Counted from the first letter of the stretch, positions 24,674-34,097 are shown. The stretch is 64,000 nucleotides of DNA from Heliobacterium chlorum (GCF_014502795.1 NZ_JACVHF010000003.1:1-64000); one strand, 5' to 3'. Numbers and translations: made by a program. The notes: a model not told the origin generated them from the letters alone.

Positions 24674-25719
24674 CTAGCTTTTCGCTTTGCAGCTAAAAAT
24701 AGGGCGTACTCAATCGGTCTTCGAACAGATGTTCTGCGAACGGCGTGATCGCCGATCCGTTGAAACACGATTCGTCCCGGACGGGAGTTGGCTTCTAAAA
24801 ACCACAGTCGACTGTCCCGATCGATCAAAAAATCTAAACCCAACTCGCCAAGTCTTGGATAAAGCTTGGTTAGCGTCTTAGCGACTTGCAAGCTCACATC
24901 GTGAACTTCTTCTAAAGATGTTTTTACTTCACTTTCTTCAAAGGCCTTATCTAAGGGGATAGCCTGCGCCCCTGTACATATATTGCAGGTGATACCGTTG
25001 TTAGCCACTCGGGCACTGCCGCCAGTCACTTGCCATGTTCCTTCCGAATCCCTTTGAACGAGGATCCGCAGATCAAAAATACGATCATTCAACTGCGCTG
25101 GTTGTAAGCCCTGTTGTGCGATATATCTCTGTCCATGGGTCACTTGTTTCAGCCAGCGTTTGAGTTTCATCGTATCCATCCAGCGACCTTGCTTATTGCC
25201 AACTTCCGTGACATAAGTTAACCTGTTTTTTCCTTGAATTAATCGAATGATTCCTCGTCCTTTAGAACCAGCGTCTGGTTTCAGATAAACCTGTTTCCAT
25301 TTGTTCAATTTCACAAAGAATTCTCTCTCATTGCGAAAAAGGATAGTTTCGGGAAGATAAGATACGAGCCTTTTGTCCCGGGCAAGTTTTCGATAGATTT
25401 CATACTTCTTACCGATGATCGGGTTGAAAAGGGGAATACCTCTACGGCGAATGGATCGACGGAACTGGGCGACTCCCGCATAGTTGGATATGGTAAAAAA
25501 TCGATCATAGATGACAGTCGGTAAAGGGAGTATACGTCGTACCCATTGACAGTCTTTTTGCATGACATAACCGTTCACCTTGTTTAGACGCCAATTGACG
25601 TCAAGCGGGGTAAAGACCGTAAGGGTAATATCCAGTTCCATAGACAACAGCCCTAATTGGTCCAAAAAAATCCTATTTTTACTTCTCCGATTGGGGGTTG
25701 CAACTGGATGAACGAGCAC
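24670..25719 (-). CDS. YheC/YheD-like ATP-grasp protein (first in operon)
   Basis: The 349-residue product shares the family pattern: VIYDRFFTISN, VYLKPDAGSKGRGIIRL, AQQGLQPAQLNDRIFDLRIL, GELGLDFLID and FLEANSRPG. The GTG at 25719 gives LVHP at the very N-terminus, yet paralogues begin a few residues earlier with a (I/V)GV-type strand and the frame stays open upstream (IILGVLVHP) behind a GGGGGGG run, so the real start may be about 15 bases further upstream at a non-standard codon. It is the first gene of the operon. Confidence 0.78.
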   Translation of the reverse strand: MLVHPVATPNRRSKNRIFLDQLGLLSMELDITLTVFTPLDVNWRLNKVNGYVMQKDCQWVRRILPLPTVIYDRFFTISNYAGVAQFRRSIRRRGIPLFNPIIGKKYEIYRKLARDKRLVSYLPETILFRNEREFFVKLNKWKQVYLKPDAGSKGRGIIRLIQGKNRLTYVTEVGNKQGRWMDTMKLKRWLKQVTHGQRYIAQQGLQPAQLNDRIFDLRILVQRDSEGTWQVTGGSARVANNGITCNICTGAQAIPLDKAFEESEVKTSLEEVHDVSLQVAKTLTKLYPRLGELGLDFLIDRDSRLWFLEANSRPGRIVFQRIGDHAVRRTSVRRPIEYALFLAAKRKAR

Positions 25720-25791
25720 TCCAAGTATGATGGCGGAACACCCCCCCGCAAATCTATTGCACTATATGTGGAGTGATCTTACTCGGTGAAA

Positions 25792-25826
25792 ATAAAAATG
25801 CCGCAACTTTTTCGAGTTGCGGCAGG
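25792..25826 (-). terminator. terminator after the lactate dehydrogenase gene
   Basis: TGCCGCAAC (25799-25807) pairs with GTTGCGGCA (25816-25824) and is followed on the minus strand by TTTTTATTTT. It separates the Etf/dehydrogenase operon from the ATP-grasp operon. Confidence 0.85.
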
Positions 25827-25876
25827 AACAGAATTATATATTATTCAGCAAGGGTAGATGGGGAATTAAATCAGGA

Positions 25877-27286
25877 CTAAATCAGGACTTTACCAGGGTT
25901 CATGATGCCGTTAGGGTCCAGTGCCTTCTTGATGGTCACCAGCACCTTGCGTTGGGCATCGGTCAAGTGTTTATCCATGGCTTTGGCCCGTTTGGCACCA
26001 ATGCCGTGTTCGCCAGAGAGGTTGCCGCCGAGAGCGTAGACTTCTTCGTAGAGTTCTTCCAGGACAGCATCTTTCAGCTCATGCCATTCATGGTCGTCTC
26101 GGTTTTCCCGAAGAATGGTGCAATGGATGTTGCCGTCTCCGGCATGGCCGGCGCTGGGAATTTTACATTCATATTTGGCAGAAATCCGTTCGATCGCTTC
26201 AATCGCTTTGGGAATGTTCGATACGGGAACGACGATATCTTCCATACAGTATACAGGGCTGATCATGCGGATAGCTTCGGCATAGCATTTCCGGGCTTTC
26301 CAGATCCGTTCCTGTGTGGACATGTTATCGGCGACGAACACTTCCAGGGCGCCGTTTTCCATGGCCAATTTGCCGATGGTTTCATAGTCGTCTTGAACTT
26401 GCGTTTCTGATGTACCGTCAACCTCGCAGATGACATAAGCACCAGCATCGCCATAAGGCAGTTTCTTGTTCAGATACATTTCGGCCGACTTGATCGATAG
26501 GCTGTCCATAAATTCTAAACAAGTGGGGATGATCCCGGCAGTCATGATCTTCGGCACTACTTTGATGGCTGTTTGCATATCGGCAAAGGGAATCAGCAGA
26601 TCGGCTACATATTTCGGCAGTGGCATAAGTTTCAGCCATACTTTAGTCACGATGCCAAGGGTCCCTTCGGAACCGACCATGAGGTGAACGATGTCATAGC
26701 CGGTGACGTCTTTCACGTTTTTGCCGCCGAAGGTGACAATTTCACCGTCCGGCATGACGATTTCCAGCCCGTAGATATGGCGGGAAGTAACACCGTATTT
26801 GACGGCTTTATTACCGCCAGCATTGGTGGCTACGTTTCCAGCGATAAAAGAGCTGTCGGCCGAGCAAGGATCGCCAGCGTAGAGTAGGCCCTGTTCTTTT
26901 GCCGTTTTTTGAACTTCACCGGTCGTAACCCCCGGTTCGCAGACCATGAACAGGTTTTCCGTATCTACATCGAGAATCTTGTTCATCTTCTCCAAGGACA
27001 GAACCATACCGCCTTGAAGGGGAACGGCGCCTGCGGCGAGACCGGATCCAGCACCCCGGGGAGTAATGGGTATCAATTCCCGGTTAGCCAGCTTGACGAT
27101 TTCCGATACCTGCTGAGTGTTTTCCGGTTTGACGACAACTTCAGGCATCTTTTCCCAAAGACGATCAGAGACCTCATCCTTGGCGTACATTTCCATCTTT
27201 TCTGCTTCCACGATCACGTTGGCTTGACCTAAGATGGAGATTAATTCGGCGACGATTTTATCAGTCACTTTATTAAATTGCATCAC
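25877..27286 (-). CDS. FAD-linked D-lactate/glycolate dehydrogenase, Etf-coupled (LctD/GlcD family)
   Basis: The 469-residue product is a flavoprotein of the vanillyl-alcohol-oxidase fold. The PP-loop RGAGSGLAAGAVPLQGG (FAD_binding_4) lies near residue 75, CSADSSFIAGNVATNAGG near 145, and the C-terminal catalytic segment contains HAGDGNIHC, GEHGIGAKR and DPNGIMNPGKVL. Together with the adjacent etfB and etfA it matches the confurcating lactate dehydrogenase of acetogens, which oxidises lactate with NAD while consuming reduced ferredoxin. A glycolate or 2-hydroxyglutarate substrate cannot be excluded. Start is GTG at 27286 or the next codon, ATG. It is the last gene of the operon before a terminator. 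Confidence 0.88.
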   Translation of the reverse strand: MMQFNKVTDKIVAELISILGQANVIVEAEKMEMYAKDEVSDRLWEKMPEVVVKPENTQQVSEIVKLANRELIPITPRGAGSGLAAGAVPLQGGMVLSLEKMNKILDVDTENLFMVCEPGVTTGEVQKTAKEQGLLYAGDPCSADSSFIAGNVATNAGGNKAVKYGVTSRHIYGLEIVMPDGEIVTFGGKNVKDVTGYDIVHLMVGSEGTLGIVTKVWLKLMPLPKYVADLLIPFADMQTAIKVVPKIMTAGIIPTCLEFMDSLSIKSAEMYLNKKLPYGDAGAYVICEVDGTSETQVQDDYETIGKLAMENGALEVFVADNMSTQERIWKARKCYAEAIRMISPVYCMEDIVVPVSNIPKAIEAIERISAKYECKIPSAGHAGDGNIHCTILRENRDDHEWHELKDAVLEELYEEVYALGGNLSGEHGIGAKRAKAMDKHLTDAQRKVLVTIKKALDPNGIMNPGKVLI

Positions 27287-27302
27287 TCAACACCCCCTGC
27301 GA

Positions 27303-28346
27303 TTAGGCATTGGCCTTCAGTTTTTTGAAGGCTTCAATCAACATGGGAACGACTTCAAAGACGTCTCCCACGATACCGTAGTCAGCCACTCTAAAGATTA
27401 GAGCATCCGGATCTTTATCTACAGCGACGATGACTTCCGAAGTCTGCATGCCTGCCAAGTGCTGGATTTTCCCGGAGATACCAAAGGCGAAGTAAAGTTT
27501 CGGTGAAACCGTCTTACCAGAAAGACCGATTTGGTGCGGGTATGTGGTCCAACCCAGTTCGACAGCGTCGCGAGTAGCACCTACACCAGCGCCTAAAATG
27601 CGTGCCAACTCCTCTACCATCTTGAAGCCGTCAGCGTTTTTCATGCCTTTTCCACCGGCTACGATGATGTCCGCTTCTTCGATGCTGACTTCCTGGGTGG
27701 TATCTTTGATGTACTCGAGAAACTTCTCAGGGGTGAAGAAGGTAGCGCCTTCGTATTCTTTAACGATCACTTCGCCAGTCCGGGATGGATCGATGGGAGC
27801 TGGTTTAGCCGATTTGGGACGGACAGTGGCCATTTGTGGACGGTGGTTCGGGGTTTTAATGGTCGCCATGATGTTTCCGCCGATAGCGGGACGGGTTTGA
27901 AGGAGAATTTTTGTTTCCGGATCGATAGTCAGTTCAGTACAGTCGGCAGTGAGGCCTGTTTCGAGTTTGGACGTTACCAGAGGCATCACGGTCCTGCCAG
28001 TAGTGGTGGCTGCAGCGACGATGATTTCCGGCTTCAGTTCCCGGCAAAGCTTCACGATGGCATTGCTATAGGGACGAGGCAGAAAGTTTTTTAGGCTGGC
28101 GTCTTTGATGAAGTAGACTTTATCGGCACCCCGCTTGACCACTTCTTCCAAATTATCGATGTGATCTCCTAGGAGTACACAGGAAAGTTCACAGCCAAGA
28201 TCGTTTGCTAAGGCACGGCCTCGAGTCAACAGTTCAAACGTAACGGAAAGGATCTTGCCGTCCCGCTGTTCACCCAGAACGAGGACACCTTTATATTGAG
28301 AAAGTTCATTTTCATGTTGAACACTTGTATTTACATATGTCGACAT
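27303..28346 (-). CDS. etfA: electron transfer flavoprotein alpha subunit
   Basis: The 347-residue product has the C-terminal FAD-binding domain with GGKGM, the segment RDAVELGWTTYPHQIGLSGK, and the ISGKIQHLAGMQ...NKDP-like motif (here AVDKDPDALIFRVADYGIVGD). No N-terminal ferredoxin domain is present, unlike the longer alpha subunit of some confurcating lactate dehydrogenases. It pairs with EtfB to bring electrons between the dehydrogenase flavin, NAD and ferredoxin. ATG start with GGAAGGGGG upstream; 17 bases separate it from etfB and 16 from the dehydrogenase gene. Confidence 0.95.
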   Translation of the reverse strand: MSTYVNTSVQHENELSQYKGVLVLGEQRDGKILSVTFELLTRGRALANDLGCELSCVLLGDHIDNLEEVVKRGADKVYFIKDASLKNFLPRPYSNAIVKLCRELKPEIIVAAATTTGRTVMPLVTSKLETGLTADCTELTIDPETKILLQTRPAIGGNIMATIKTPNHRPQMATVRPKSAKPAPIDPSRTGEVIVKEYEGATFFTPEKFLEYIKDTTQEVSIEEADIIVAGGKGMKNADGFKMVEELARILGAGVGATRDAVELGWTTYPHQIGLSGKTVSPKLYFAFGISGKIQHLAGMQTSEVIVAVDKDPDALIFRVADYGIVGDVFEVVPMLIEAFKKLKANA

Positions 28347-28363
28347 GTTTTTGCTCCCCCTTC

Positions 28364-29152
28364 CTAGATGACATCTTTACCGGATAGGAACTTGATCAGT
28401 TCGTCAACCGGTTCTGTAGTGCCATTCGCTTTTTTCATAATCGTGTCCCGGGATAGTTTTGGGCTAAATACTTTTACAACCCGGGTGGGGGAGCCTTTGA
28501 GACCAAGTTCTGCCGGTTCGAGGCCAAGCGCTTCTGGTCCATAAACAGGGATGGTTTTTTGTTTTGCTTGCAGTTTTCCTTTTAAGGTCGGGAAACCAGG
28601 CTCGTTGATGTCTTTGTTGACTGTAGCCATAACCGGGTAGGGTACTTCAATTCGTTCAAAGCCGCCCTCGACGGTCCGCTTCAAAATAGCGCTCGTTTCT
28701 TTTACTTCGATGGCTGAAACATACGTCTCCACAGGAATGTCCAGATAATGGGCAATCATGGCACCGGTTTGCCCAGTTTCACCGTCTGTCGCCCGTTCAC
28801 CGCAAACAATGAGGTCGACTGAATCAAGTTTTTTGATAGCAGCGGCAATCGCTTTGGCAGTAGCGATCGTGTCTGAGCCGGCGAAAGCCCGTCCGGAAAT
28901 CAGCACGCCTTCATCGGCACCCATAGCGATTGCTTCCTTTAACGCTTTGATCGCTGAGTCAGGACCCATACTGATTGCGGTAACTTTCACATTTTCGTGT
29001 GAATTTTTAATCCGGATGGCTTCGGCCAGAGCGTTTTCATCGAGCGGATTGATAATGGTGTCCTTACCGCTACGGATCATTACGCCTGTCTCTGGATCCA
29101 TTTTGACGTTGTCTGTGCCAGGAACTTGTTTAACGAGCACAACAATGTTCAA
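28364..29152 (-). CDS. etfB: electron transfer flavoprotein beta subunit
   Basis: The 262-residue product begins NIVVLVKQVPGT, the usual EtfB start, and contains the conserved NPLDENALAEAIRIK, ISMGPDSA, MGADEGVLISG and CGERATDGETGQTGAMIA segments that bind AMP or, in bifurcating forms, FAD. TTG at 29152 is chosen because GGGGG lies eight bases before it and family members start at this point; GTG at 29155 is an alternative. First gene of etfB-etfA-dehydrogenase. Confidence 0.94.
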   Translation of the reverse strand: MNIVVLVKQVPGTDNVKMDPETGVMIRSGKDTIINPLDENALAEAIRIKNSHENVKVTAISMGPDSAIKALKEAIAMGADEGVLISGRAFAGSDTIATAKAIAAAIKKLDSVDLIVCGERATDGETGQTGAMIAHYLDIPVETYVSAIEVKETSAILKRTVEGGFERIEVPYPVMATVNKDINEPGFPTLKGKLQAKQKTIPVYGPEALGLEPAELGLKGSPTRVVKVFSPKLSRDTIMKKANGTTEPVDELIKFLSGKDVI

Positions 29153-29230
29153 CACTTGCACCCCCTGCAATATTCCCCAATCTGGGTGGGTTGCAGTAAA
29201 ACCCATTCCACAAAAGGTCTAGTGGTATAG

Positions 29231-29241
29231 TGGTCAGACCA
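29231..29241. promoter_or_regulatory. candidate GntR/FadR-family (LldR-type) operator
   Basis: TGGTCAGACCA is a palindrome around a single central base and fits the TNGTNNNACNA consensus of FadR-subfamily GntR regulators, which include lactate regulators LldR and LutR. It lies 79 bases upstream of etfB. No such regulator gene is in the window. Confidence 0.5.
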
Positions 29242-29407
29242 TTGATATCATAAATCTATCCACTTAAAAATCATTACCAGTCTATCCTTGTGAAAGAGGC
29301 GCTTACCGCAGTTCGCGACAACTCATGGCGCTTGAGACTATTATAAGCGAAATATTGTATACATAAAATATTTTCTATAATAAAAATATTGCGAACAATA
29401 GCACTCA

Positions 29408-29441
29408 AAAATTGTTAGCCCCGGTTAGAAACCAGGGCTAT
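29408..29441 (-). terminator. terminator after the stressosome operon
   Basis: Minus-strand AGCCCTGGTT pairs with AACCGGGGCT (one G-U pair) around TCTA and is followed by AACAATTTTTG. It lies just after the hybrid kinase stop codon. Confidence 0.7.
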
Positions 29442-29443
29442 AA

Positions 29444-31186
29444 TTATTTATTTGTCGGGCCCTTATCGTCTTTACCCAACCATCGTTGGAGCATTTCACT
29501 AATTTGAACCATCGTCGCCGGTTTTTCGATGCAATCATCGGTTCCCATAGAAATACACTTTTCCCGGTCTCCTTGGAGTTCTGTGGTCGCCATGACCACA
29601 ATCGGTCTACGGTCTCCGTTTTCATCTTTAAGTCTTTGAATGGATTCGACCCATTTAGATCCATCGGTCTCTTGCATCTGGCAATCCAGAAGGATCATTC
29701 CATAATGCTGCTTCTTTAGCGCCTGAACAGCCTCTTCCCCATCGTTGACAGTATGTACAGTAAGGCCAAACTTTTTCAATTGGTGTGTCGTCAATCTCTG
29801 GTTGACTGGATTATTTTCTATAAGCAGTACCGGTAAATCTACACGAATTGGGTCAACAAGGGGGGAAATGTCGACTACCTTTTCAGTTCCTCTTTCCAAA
29901 GGGACCGTAAACCAGAAGCAAGACCCTAACCCTGTTTTGCTTTGAAAACCGATAGACCCCCCTAATAATTGCACCAATCGTTTAGCGATGGAAAGGCCCA
30001 AGCCGGTTCCGCCATACTTGCGGGTTGTAGAACTGTCTGCTTGGGTAAATGGATAAAACAGTTTACCTTGAATATTTTCGGGGATGCCGATCCCCGTATC
30101 GAACACTTCAAAACAGACTTGTAACGACCTTCCCTCTTCTCTATCAACAGTCGCCTTTACCAGGACATGACCGGACTCTGTAAATTTAATCGCGTTCCCA
30201 ACCAGGTTAAACAAAACTTGACGCAACCGAACCGAATCCCCTTGGACCACACAGGTTTTGTCGATGCGAATATCACTTGTTAAGACCAAACCTTTTTCGC
30301 GGGATTTTCCTTCAAATAAATGTACCGTCTCCTCGATAAATTCATAAAGGTTAAAGTTCGTCTTTTCAAGTTCTAGCTTTCCAGCCTCGATCTTCGAAAA
30401 ATCGAGGATATCATTGAGGATGCTCAACAAGGAACCCGCTGAGTTGAGAACGACTGAAGCAAAATCACGTTGTTCAGCATTCAAAGGAGACTGAAGCAAT
30501 ATTTCTGTCATCCCAATAATACCGTTCATGGGGGTGCGAATCTCATGGCTCATCGTAGCCAGAAACTCGCTTTTTGCCCGATTTGCCGCGTCGGCAGCTT
30601 CTTTGGCAAACTTCAATTCTACGTTCAGACGCTGGACTTCACTCAACTGTCTTTTAAGCTCTGTTTCCTGTTGTTGGAGCAGTTCAAGAGCTTGCGTGAG
30701 TTCCCGGTTTTGTTGCTTGATCTCGTCCAGGGCCGTCTGCGGCTTCTCTTTTTCCAGCATTTGTACCCAGCGAGAGACACTCTGTTCTGTGACGGGCGAA
30801 AATTGAGCTGGTATAGCTTTGCACAACAGAACTACCGAACCTCTTCCCGGCTCGTTGTGAATAGAGAATTCATCGACCAGATTTTCGTAATGAACCCCCT
30901 GCCCCTGACGTTCATTCCGGCTTGTAGAGTTCGAAAAAAAGTCTTCCTGTCCCCGGACGAGGACCCGAAGGTATTGTTTAGACTCTTTTTCGACAACGGC
31001 AAACTCTACCGCTCCACCGCCGGTCATTAGAACGTTCCGAACGATATCGGAAACAGCGCTGATCAGGCGAGTTCGATCATGGTCTGTCAATCCAGCCATA
31101 GAGGCGATATCCCGAGCTCGTTGGCGAATCATCAAGATGTCTTGCTCGAACTTGACGAGTAAGTTCGAAATCAAATAAACGCTCAT
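29444..31186 (-). CDS. hybrid histidine kinase/response regulator with a degenerate RsbT-like N-terminal domain
   Basis: A 580-residue cytoplasmic protein. Residues 1-125 look like an RsbT/anti-sigma HATPase ([21 protein letters not shown] compares with RQKVREYARSLGF of the neighbouring RsbT), but the ATP-binding boxes are eroded. A coiled coil (about 140-205) leads to HisKA with [10 protein letters not shown] (His214), HATPase_c with DTGIGIP and GTGLGLSI, and a C-terminal receiver with [11 protein letters not shown] (Asp at about 501). No membrane segment. ATG at 31186 follows AAGGTGAAAG; the gene overlaps the preceding one by a few bases only in the longer, unlikely reading. It is the last gene of the rsb operon and a candidate output of the stressosome. 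Confidence 0.85.
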   Translation of the reverse strand: MSVYLISNLLVKFEQDILMIRQRARDIASMAGLTDHDRTRLISAVSDIVRNVLMTGGGAVEFAVVEKESKQYLRVLVRGQEDFFSNSTSRNERQGQGVHYENLVDEFSIHNEPGRGSVVLLCKAIPAQFSPVTEQSVSRWVQMLEKEKPQTALDEIKQQNRELTQALELLQQQETELKRQLSEVQRLNVELKFAKEAADAANRAKSEFLATMSHEIRTPMNGIIGMTEILLQSPLNAEQRDFASVVLNSAGSLLSILNDILDFSKIEAGKLELEKTNFNLYEFIEETVHLFEGKSREKGLVLTSDIRIDKTCVVQGDSVRLRQVLFNLVGNAIKFTESGHVLVKATVDREEGRSLQVCFEVFDTGIGIPENIQGKLFYPFTQADSSTTRKYGGTGLGLSIAKRLVQLLGGSIGFQSKTGLGSCFWFTVPLERGTEKVVDISPLVDPIRVDLPVLLIENNPVNQRLTTHQLKKFGLTVHTVNDGEEAVQALKKQHYGMILLDCQMQETDGSKWVESIQRLKDENGDRRPIVVMATTELQGDREKCISMGTDDCIEKPATMVQISEMLQRWLGKDDKGPTNK

Positions 31187-31190
31187 ACTT

Positions 31191-32189
31191 TCACCTTTGC
31201 TGAACGACAACAACGGTTGCGTCATCGGTTTCGCGAGCATGATCACGGTACAGCAGCGCTGCCAAAAGGGACGGATGGTGGTTGATGATTCCCGGGTATT
31301 GACTAATATCCCAGCGGGAAGATATTCCGTCAGAATGTAATATCAAATACCCCTTAGGAGGACAGGAGTATTCGATTTCTTGAAAACGGTTGGCGTTCAG
31401 GCCTACGATCCCATTGTAAGATAAGCATCCAACAACTTTTTCTGATGAGATGATCCGCCCGGAGATATTACCTACAGCAGCGTAAGCGATTTTTTGTCTG
31501 GGCAAATCTATGGAGGCGACAGCCACAGCGGCTCCCCGCGTATGGCGTAAGGCCATATCCATCTTTTGAATGTACTCTCCCGGAGACACTTCGTTAGAGT
31601 GAAAGCATTGAATCGCTTCACGGGAAGCTACAGCCGCTTCTGTTCCATGCCCCAGTCCATCAGACAGGATAAGATGTAGCTTATCGTCCTGGCGCTGAAA
31701 AGACCATCCGTCACCACAAGCATCTTCACCCGGTTTTGCCCGCATGATTGAACCTATCTGGAGGTAGCTTTTTTCTTCGTTCCAAGGACGTTCAAACAAC
31801 TGGGCGAGGACAATCGTACCTTTCTGAGGTATCGTGTATAGATCAAAGACTTGTGAGAGTCGTCGAACAGCACCTAAGCCGTTTCCTCCCGTCCCTGCCG
31901 TTGATACGCCGTCAAGGATCATGCGGCTCGGATTTTCGATTCCTGGACCATGATCGACACTGATAATCTCCAGCCCAAACGATTTATAATGGCCCAGTTG
32001 CCGTAAAAGAATCTCACCGCCGCCGGTGGCATGTTTCACTAGATTGGAAGCAAGTTCTGTCGCTACGATGGCAGCCCGCCCTGCCGATTCTTCATAGGAC
32101 CCCATGGAGAAAGCCATCTCGTTTACAGCACGACGAACCTCACCAATTTGACTTGACTCGTAAACGGAAAAGATTCGGTGTTGAATCAT
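31191..32189 (-). CDS. fusion of RsbT-like HATPase and PP2C-type phosphatase (RsbX-like)
   Basis: The 332-residue product has an N-terminal GHKL ATPase domain (about 1-125) with an intact N box (ELASNLVKH), DHGPGI and GNGLGAVRR. The C-terminal domain (about 140-332) is a SpoIIE/RsbX-type serine phosphatase with [12 protein letters not shown] and HSDGISSRW. In B. subtilis separate RsbT phosphorylates, and RsbX dephosphorylates, the stressosome proteins RsbR and RsbS. Here a kinase-like and a phosphatase domain share one chain beside a stand-alone RsbT. It probably resets the stressosome. Confidence 0.85.
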   Translation of the reverse strand: MIQHRIFSVYESSQIGEVRRAVNEMAFSMGSYEESAGRAAIVATELASNLVKHATGGGEILLRQLGHYKSFGLEIISVDHGPGIENPSRMILDGVSTAGTGGNGLGAVRRLSQVFDLYTIPQKGTIVLAQLFERPWNEEKSYLQIGSIMRAKPGEDACGDGWSFQRQDDKLHLILSDGLGHGTEAAVASREAIQCFHSNEVSPGEYIQKMDMALRHTRGAAVAVASIDLPRQKIAYAAVGNISGRIISSEKVVGCLSYNGIVGLNANRFQEIEYSCPPKGYLILHSDGISSRWDISQYPGIINHHPSLLAALLYRDHARETDDATVVVVQQR

Positions 32190-32230
32190 TGGCCTAACAT
32201 CCTTTTATCTTTGAAGCTTGGGAATTCTCT

Positions 32231-32638
32231 TTAAGCCCACCGAACGATGGAGACCCGTGTACCGAGACCTATTTTTGAGTCGATTTCAAACTCATTGACT
32301 AGGCGTTTTGCACCGGGTAAGCCGTGACCCAAGCCGTTTCCGGTGGTAAAGCCATCCAGCATGGCCATTTCCAAATCGGCAATACCAGGGCCTTGATCTT
32401 CAAAAGTCACCCGCAAACCCTTTTGTCCTTGATCGTCAATGTGTTCAATGACTACGATGCCACCGCCGCCGTACTCCACCATATTACGGGCAAGCTCACT
32501 AGTAGCCGTGATCAACTTAGTTTGATCAACTAGATTAAATCCAAGCGAACGAGCGTATTCTCGTACTTTTTGTCTCGCTAATATGATTTCCTGGGGACTT
32601 TTTACGACCAAGCTATCACTCTTCACGGTCAATTTCAT
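32231..32638 (-). CDS. rsbT: serine/threonine kinase RsbT
   Basis: The 135-residue product is the usual size for RsbT. N box ELARNMVEYGGG, G1 box DQGPGI and G2 segment GNGLGHGLPGAKR are intact. RsbT phosphorylates RsbS and RsbR in the stressosome and on release activates a partner (RsbU in Bacillus). ATG start; overlaps rsbS by 23 bases, indicating coupled translation. No rsbU or sigB is present nearby. Confidence 0.93.
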   Translation of the reverse strand: MKLTVKSDSLVVKSPQEIILARQKVREYARSLGFNLVDQTKLITATSELARNMVEYGGGGIVVIEHIDDQGQKGLRVTFEDQGPGIADLEMAMLDGFTTGNGLGHGLPGAKRLVNEFEIDSKIGLGTRVSIVRWA

Positions 32639-33011
32639 GATCTTGCTCCGGCGCTAACTTCAATTTAGACCGCAATAAGTCCATTCCCTTTTCGACATTG
32701 AGGGCTGTCATGACTCCCTGCAGCGATATTCCTAACTCTACCATCGTAATTGCCACGGCAGGCTGCATCCCGACGACGACCGTATATGCGTCCATCAAGC
32801 TGGTTATCGAAGCAATTCCACCTAGCATGCGGCCAATATAGGAGTCGACCATGTCCAGGCTAGAGATATTGATTAAGACACCGCGAGCGCCATTAGAACT
32901 GACCATCTCTGTTAGGTCCTCTTGTAGGGCCATAACCAAACGATCGTGCATGTCCACTTGAATCGTCACCAGGAGAAAAGGACCCATTTTAATAATGGGA
33001 ATTCGCTCCAC
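32616..33011 (-). CDS. rsbS: stressosome STAS protein RsbS
   Basis: A 131-residue single STAS domain. The phosphorylation site lies in LINISSLDMVDSYIGRML, with the Ser after VD matching Ser59 of B. subtilis RsbS. It forms the stressosome core with RsbR and holds RsbT. GTG start with GGGGGAAGAG upstream; placed between rsbR and rsbT as in other stressosome operons. Confidence 0.92.
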   Translation of the reverse strand: MERIPIIKMGPFLLVTIQVDMHDRLVMALQEDLTEMVSSNGARGVLINISSLDMVDSYIGRMLGGIASITSLMDAYTVVVGMQPAVAITMVELGISLQGVMTALNVEKGMDLLRSKLKLAPEQDHEIDREE

Positions 33012-33022
33012 ATCTCTTCCCC

Positions 33023-33886
33023 CTATGCCTTTCCAATTTGAACGATCGTCAATTTTCGCATATCTAAAGCCAATTTCAAGGCACCGGCCAAAGTGGCTCT
33101 CGTCTTAACCATCGACAGATCAACGCCCAACTGTACGATCGTTTGCGCAATTTCAGGCCGGATACCGCTGATGATACATTCGGCCCCCATCAACCGGGCA
33201 GCACTGACCGTTTTGATGATATGCTGAGCCACCAAAGTATCGACGGTAGGCACACCGGATATATCGAGGATCGCTACATCAGAGTTGGTGGACAGGATCC
33301 CACGCAACAAATTCTCCATAACTACTTGCGTTCGCCCGCTGTCGAGCGTACCGATGAGGGGTAAGGCGAGGATGCCGTCCCACAACTGGATTACCGGTGT
33401 GGACAGCTCTAACATTTCTTGCTGCTGACGATAGATGACCTCTTCTCGGGCTTTTGAATAGGTCTCAAAGGTAAGGAGCCCTAGTTTATCTAATATTTTT
33501 GATATAGTTAACGTTTCTTGGATGAGTACATCCGGTTGCACACCGTATTCTTTTTGCAGCAAGCGGATGATTGCCTCTTTGAGTGTGAAAACATAGCTAG
33601 CCGTTTCCGAAGGAGAGTAGCCCTGACGGGAACGATTCGTTGATATCTCTGCTAAAATTTTACGAACGGTAGTCCATTCGACTCTGTTAATATCTTCAAA
33701 ATCAGCCCCTTCGGCCGCTTGAACAAAGGCATCGATAAAATCTCTCGACTGACGGTACAGATTTTCGTTTCCGATTATGTCCTTGCGTAAAGATAGACTC
33801 GCCAAATGCAATTCAATCCATTGCTGCAGCAATTCGTCCTTTTTTTCCGCCATCAGACGAATCGTATTCACTTTTGCCATTTCCAA
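33023..33886 (-). CDS. rsbR: stressosome sensor RsbR (RsbRD-type N-terminus plus STAS)
   Basis: The 287-residue product has an all-helical N-terminal sensory domain (about 1-150) of the RsbRD type and a C-terminal STAS domain with ILDISGVPTVDTLVAQHI, where the Thr after VD aligns with Thr171 of B. subtilis RsbRA. TTG at 33886 is chosen because GGAGGAG lies upstream at good distance; a GTG 27 bases earlier has no such site. First gene of rsbR-rsbS-rsbT-(rsbTX fusion)-hybrid kinase. The signal sensed is unknown. Confidence 0.92.
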   Translation of the reverse strand: MEMAKVNTIRLMAEKKDELLQQWIELHLASLSLRKDIIGNENLYRQSRDFIDAFVQAAEGADFEDINRVEWTTVRKILAEISTNRSRQGYSPSETASYVFTLKEAIIRLLQKEYGVQPDVLIQETLTISKILDKLGLLTFETYSKAREEVIYRQQQEMLELSTPVIQLWDGILALPLIGTLDSGRTQVVMENLLRGILSTNSDVAILDISGVPTVDTLVAQHIIKTVSAARLMGAECIISGIRPEIAQTIVQLGVDLSMVKTRATLAGALKLALDMRKLTIVQIGKA

Positions 33887-34097
33887 ATCTAACTCCTCCG
33901 TTCTATCTACCACGTTTTTCTTAAGAAATAACGATTAGTGTTCACATTCTACAAAGACTATCTGTTTCCTCTAAAGAAACGGGAATTATGTTTTAGGAAG
34001 AGTCGGAATACTATCATCCCCTTTGCCCTACCATTCAAATCGTGTTACCTTTATCCCTATATAGACATTATCCGTTTTATGAAAGGGTAGGATCGCC

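Noticed and set aside
25817-26410. Plus-strand open frame of 197 codons opposite the lactate dehydrogenase gene
   Set aside because: It covers a terminator hairpin and the catalytic end of a conserved gene on the other strand.
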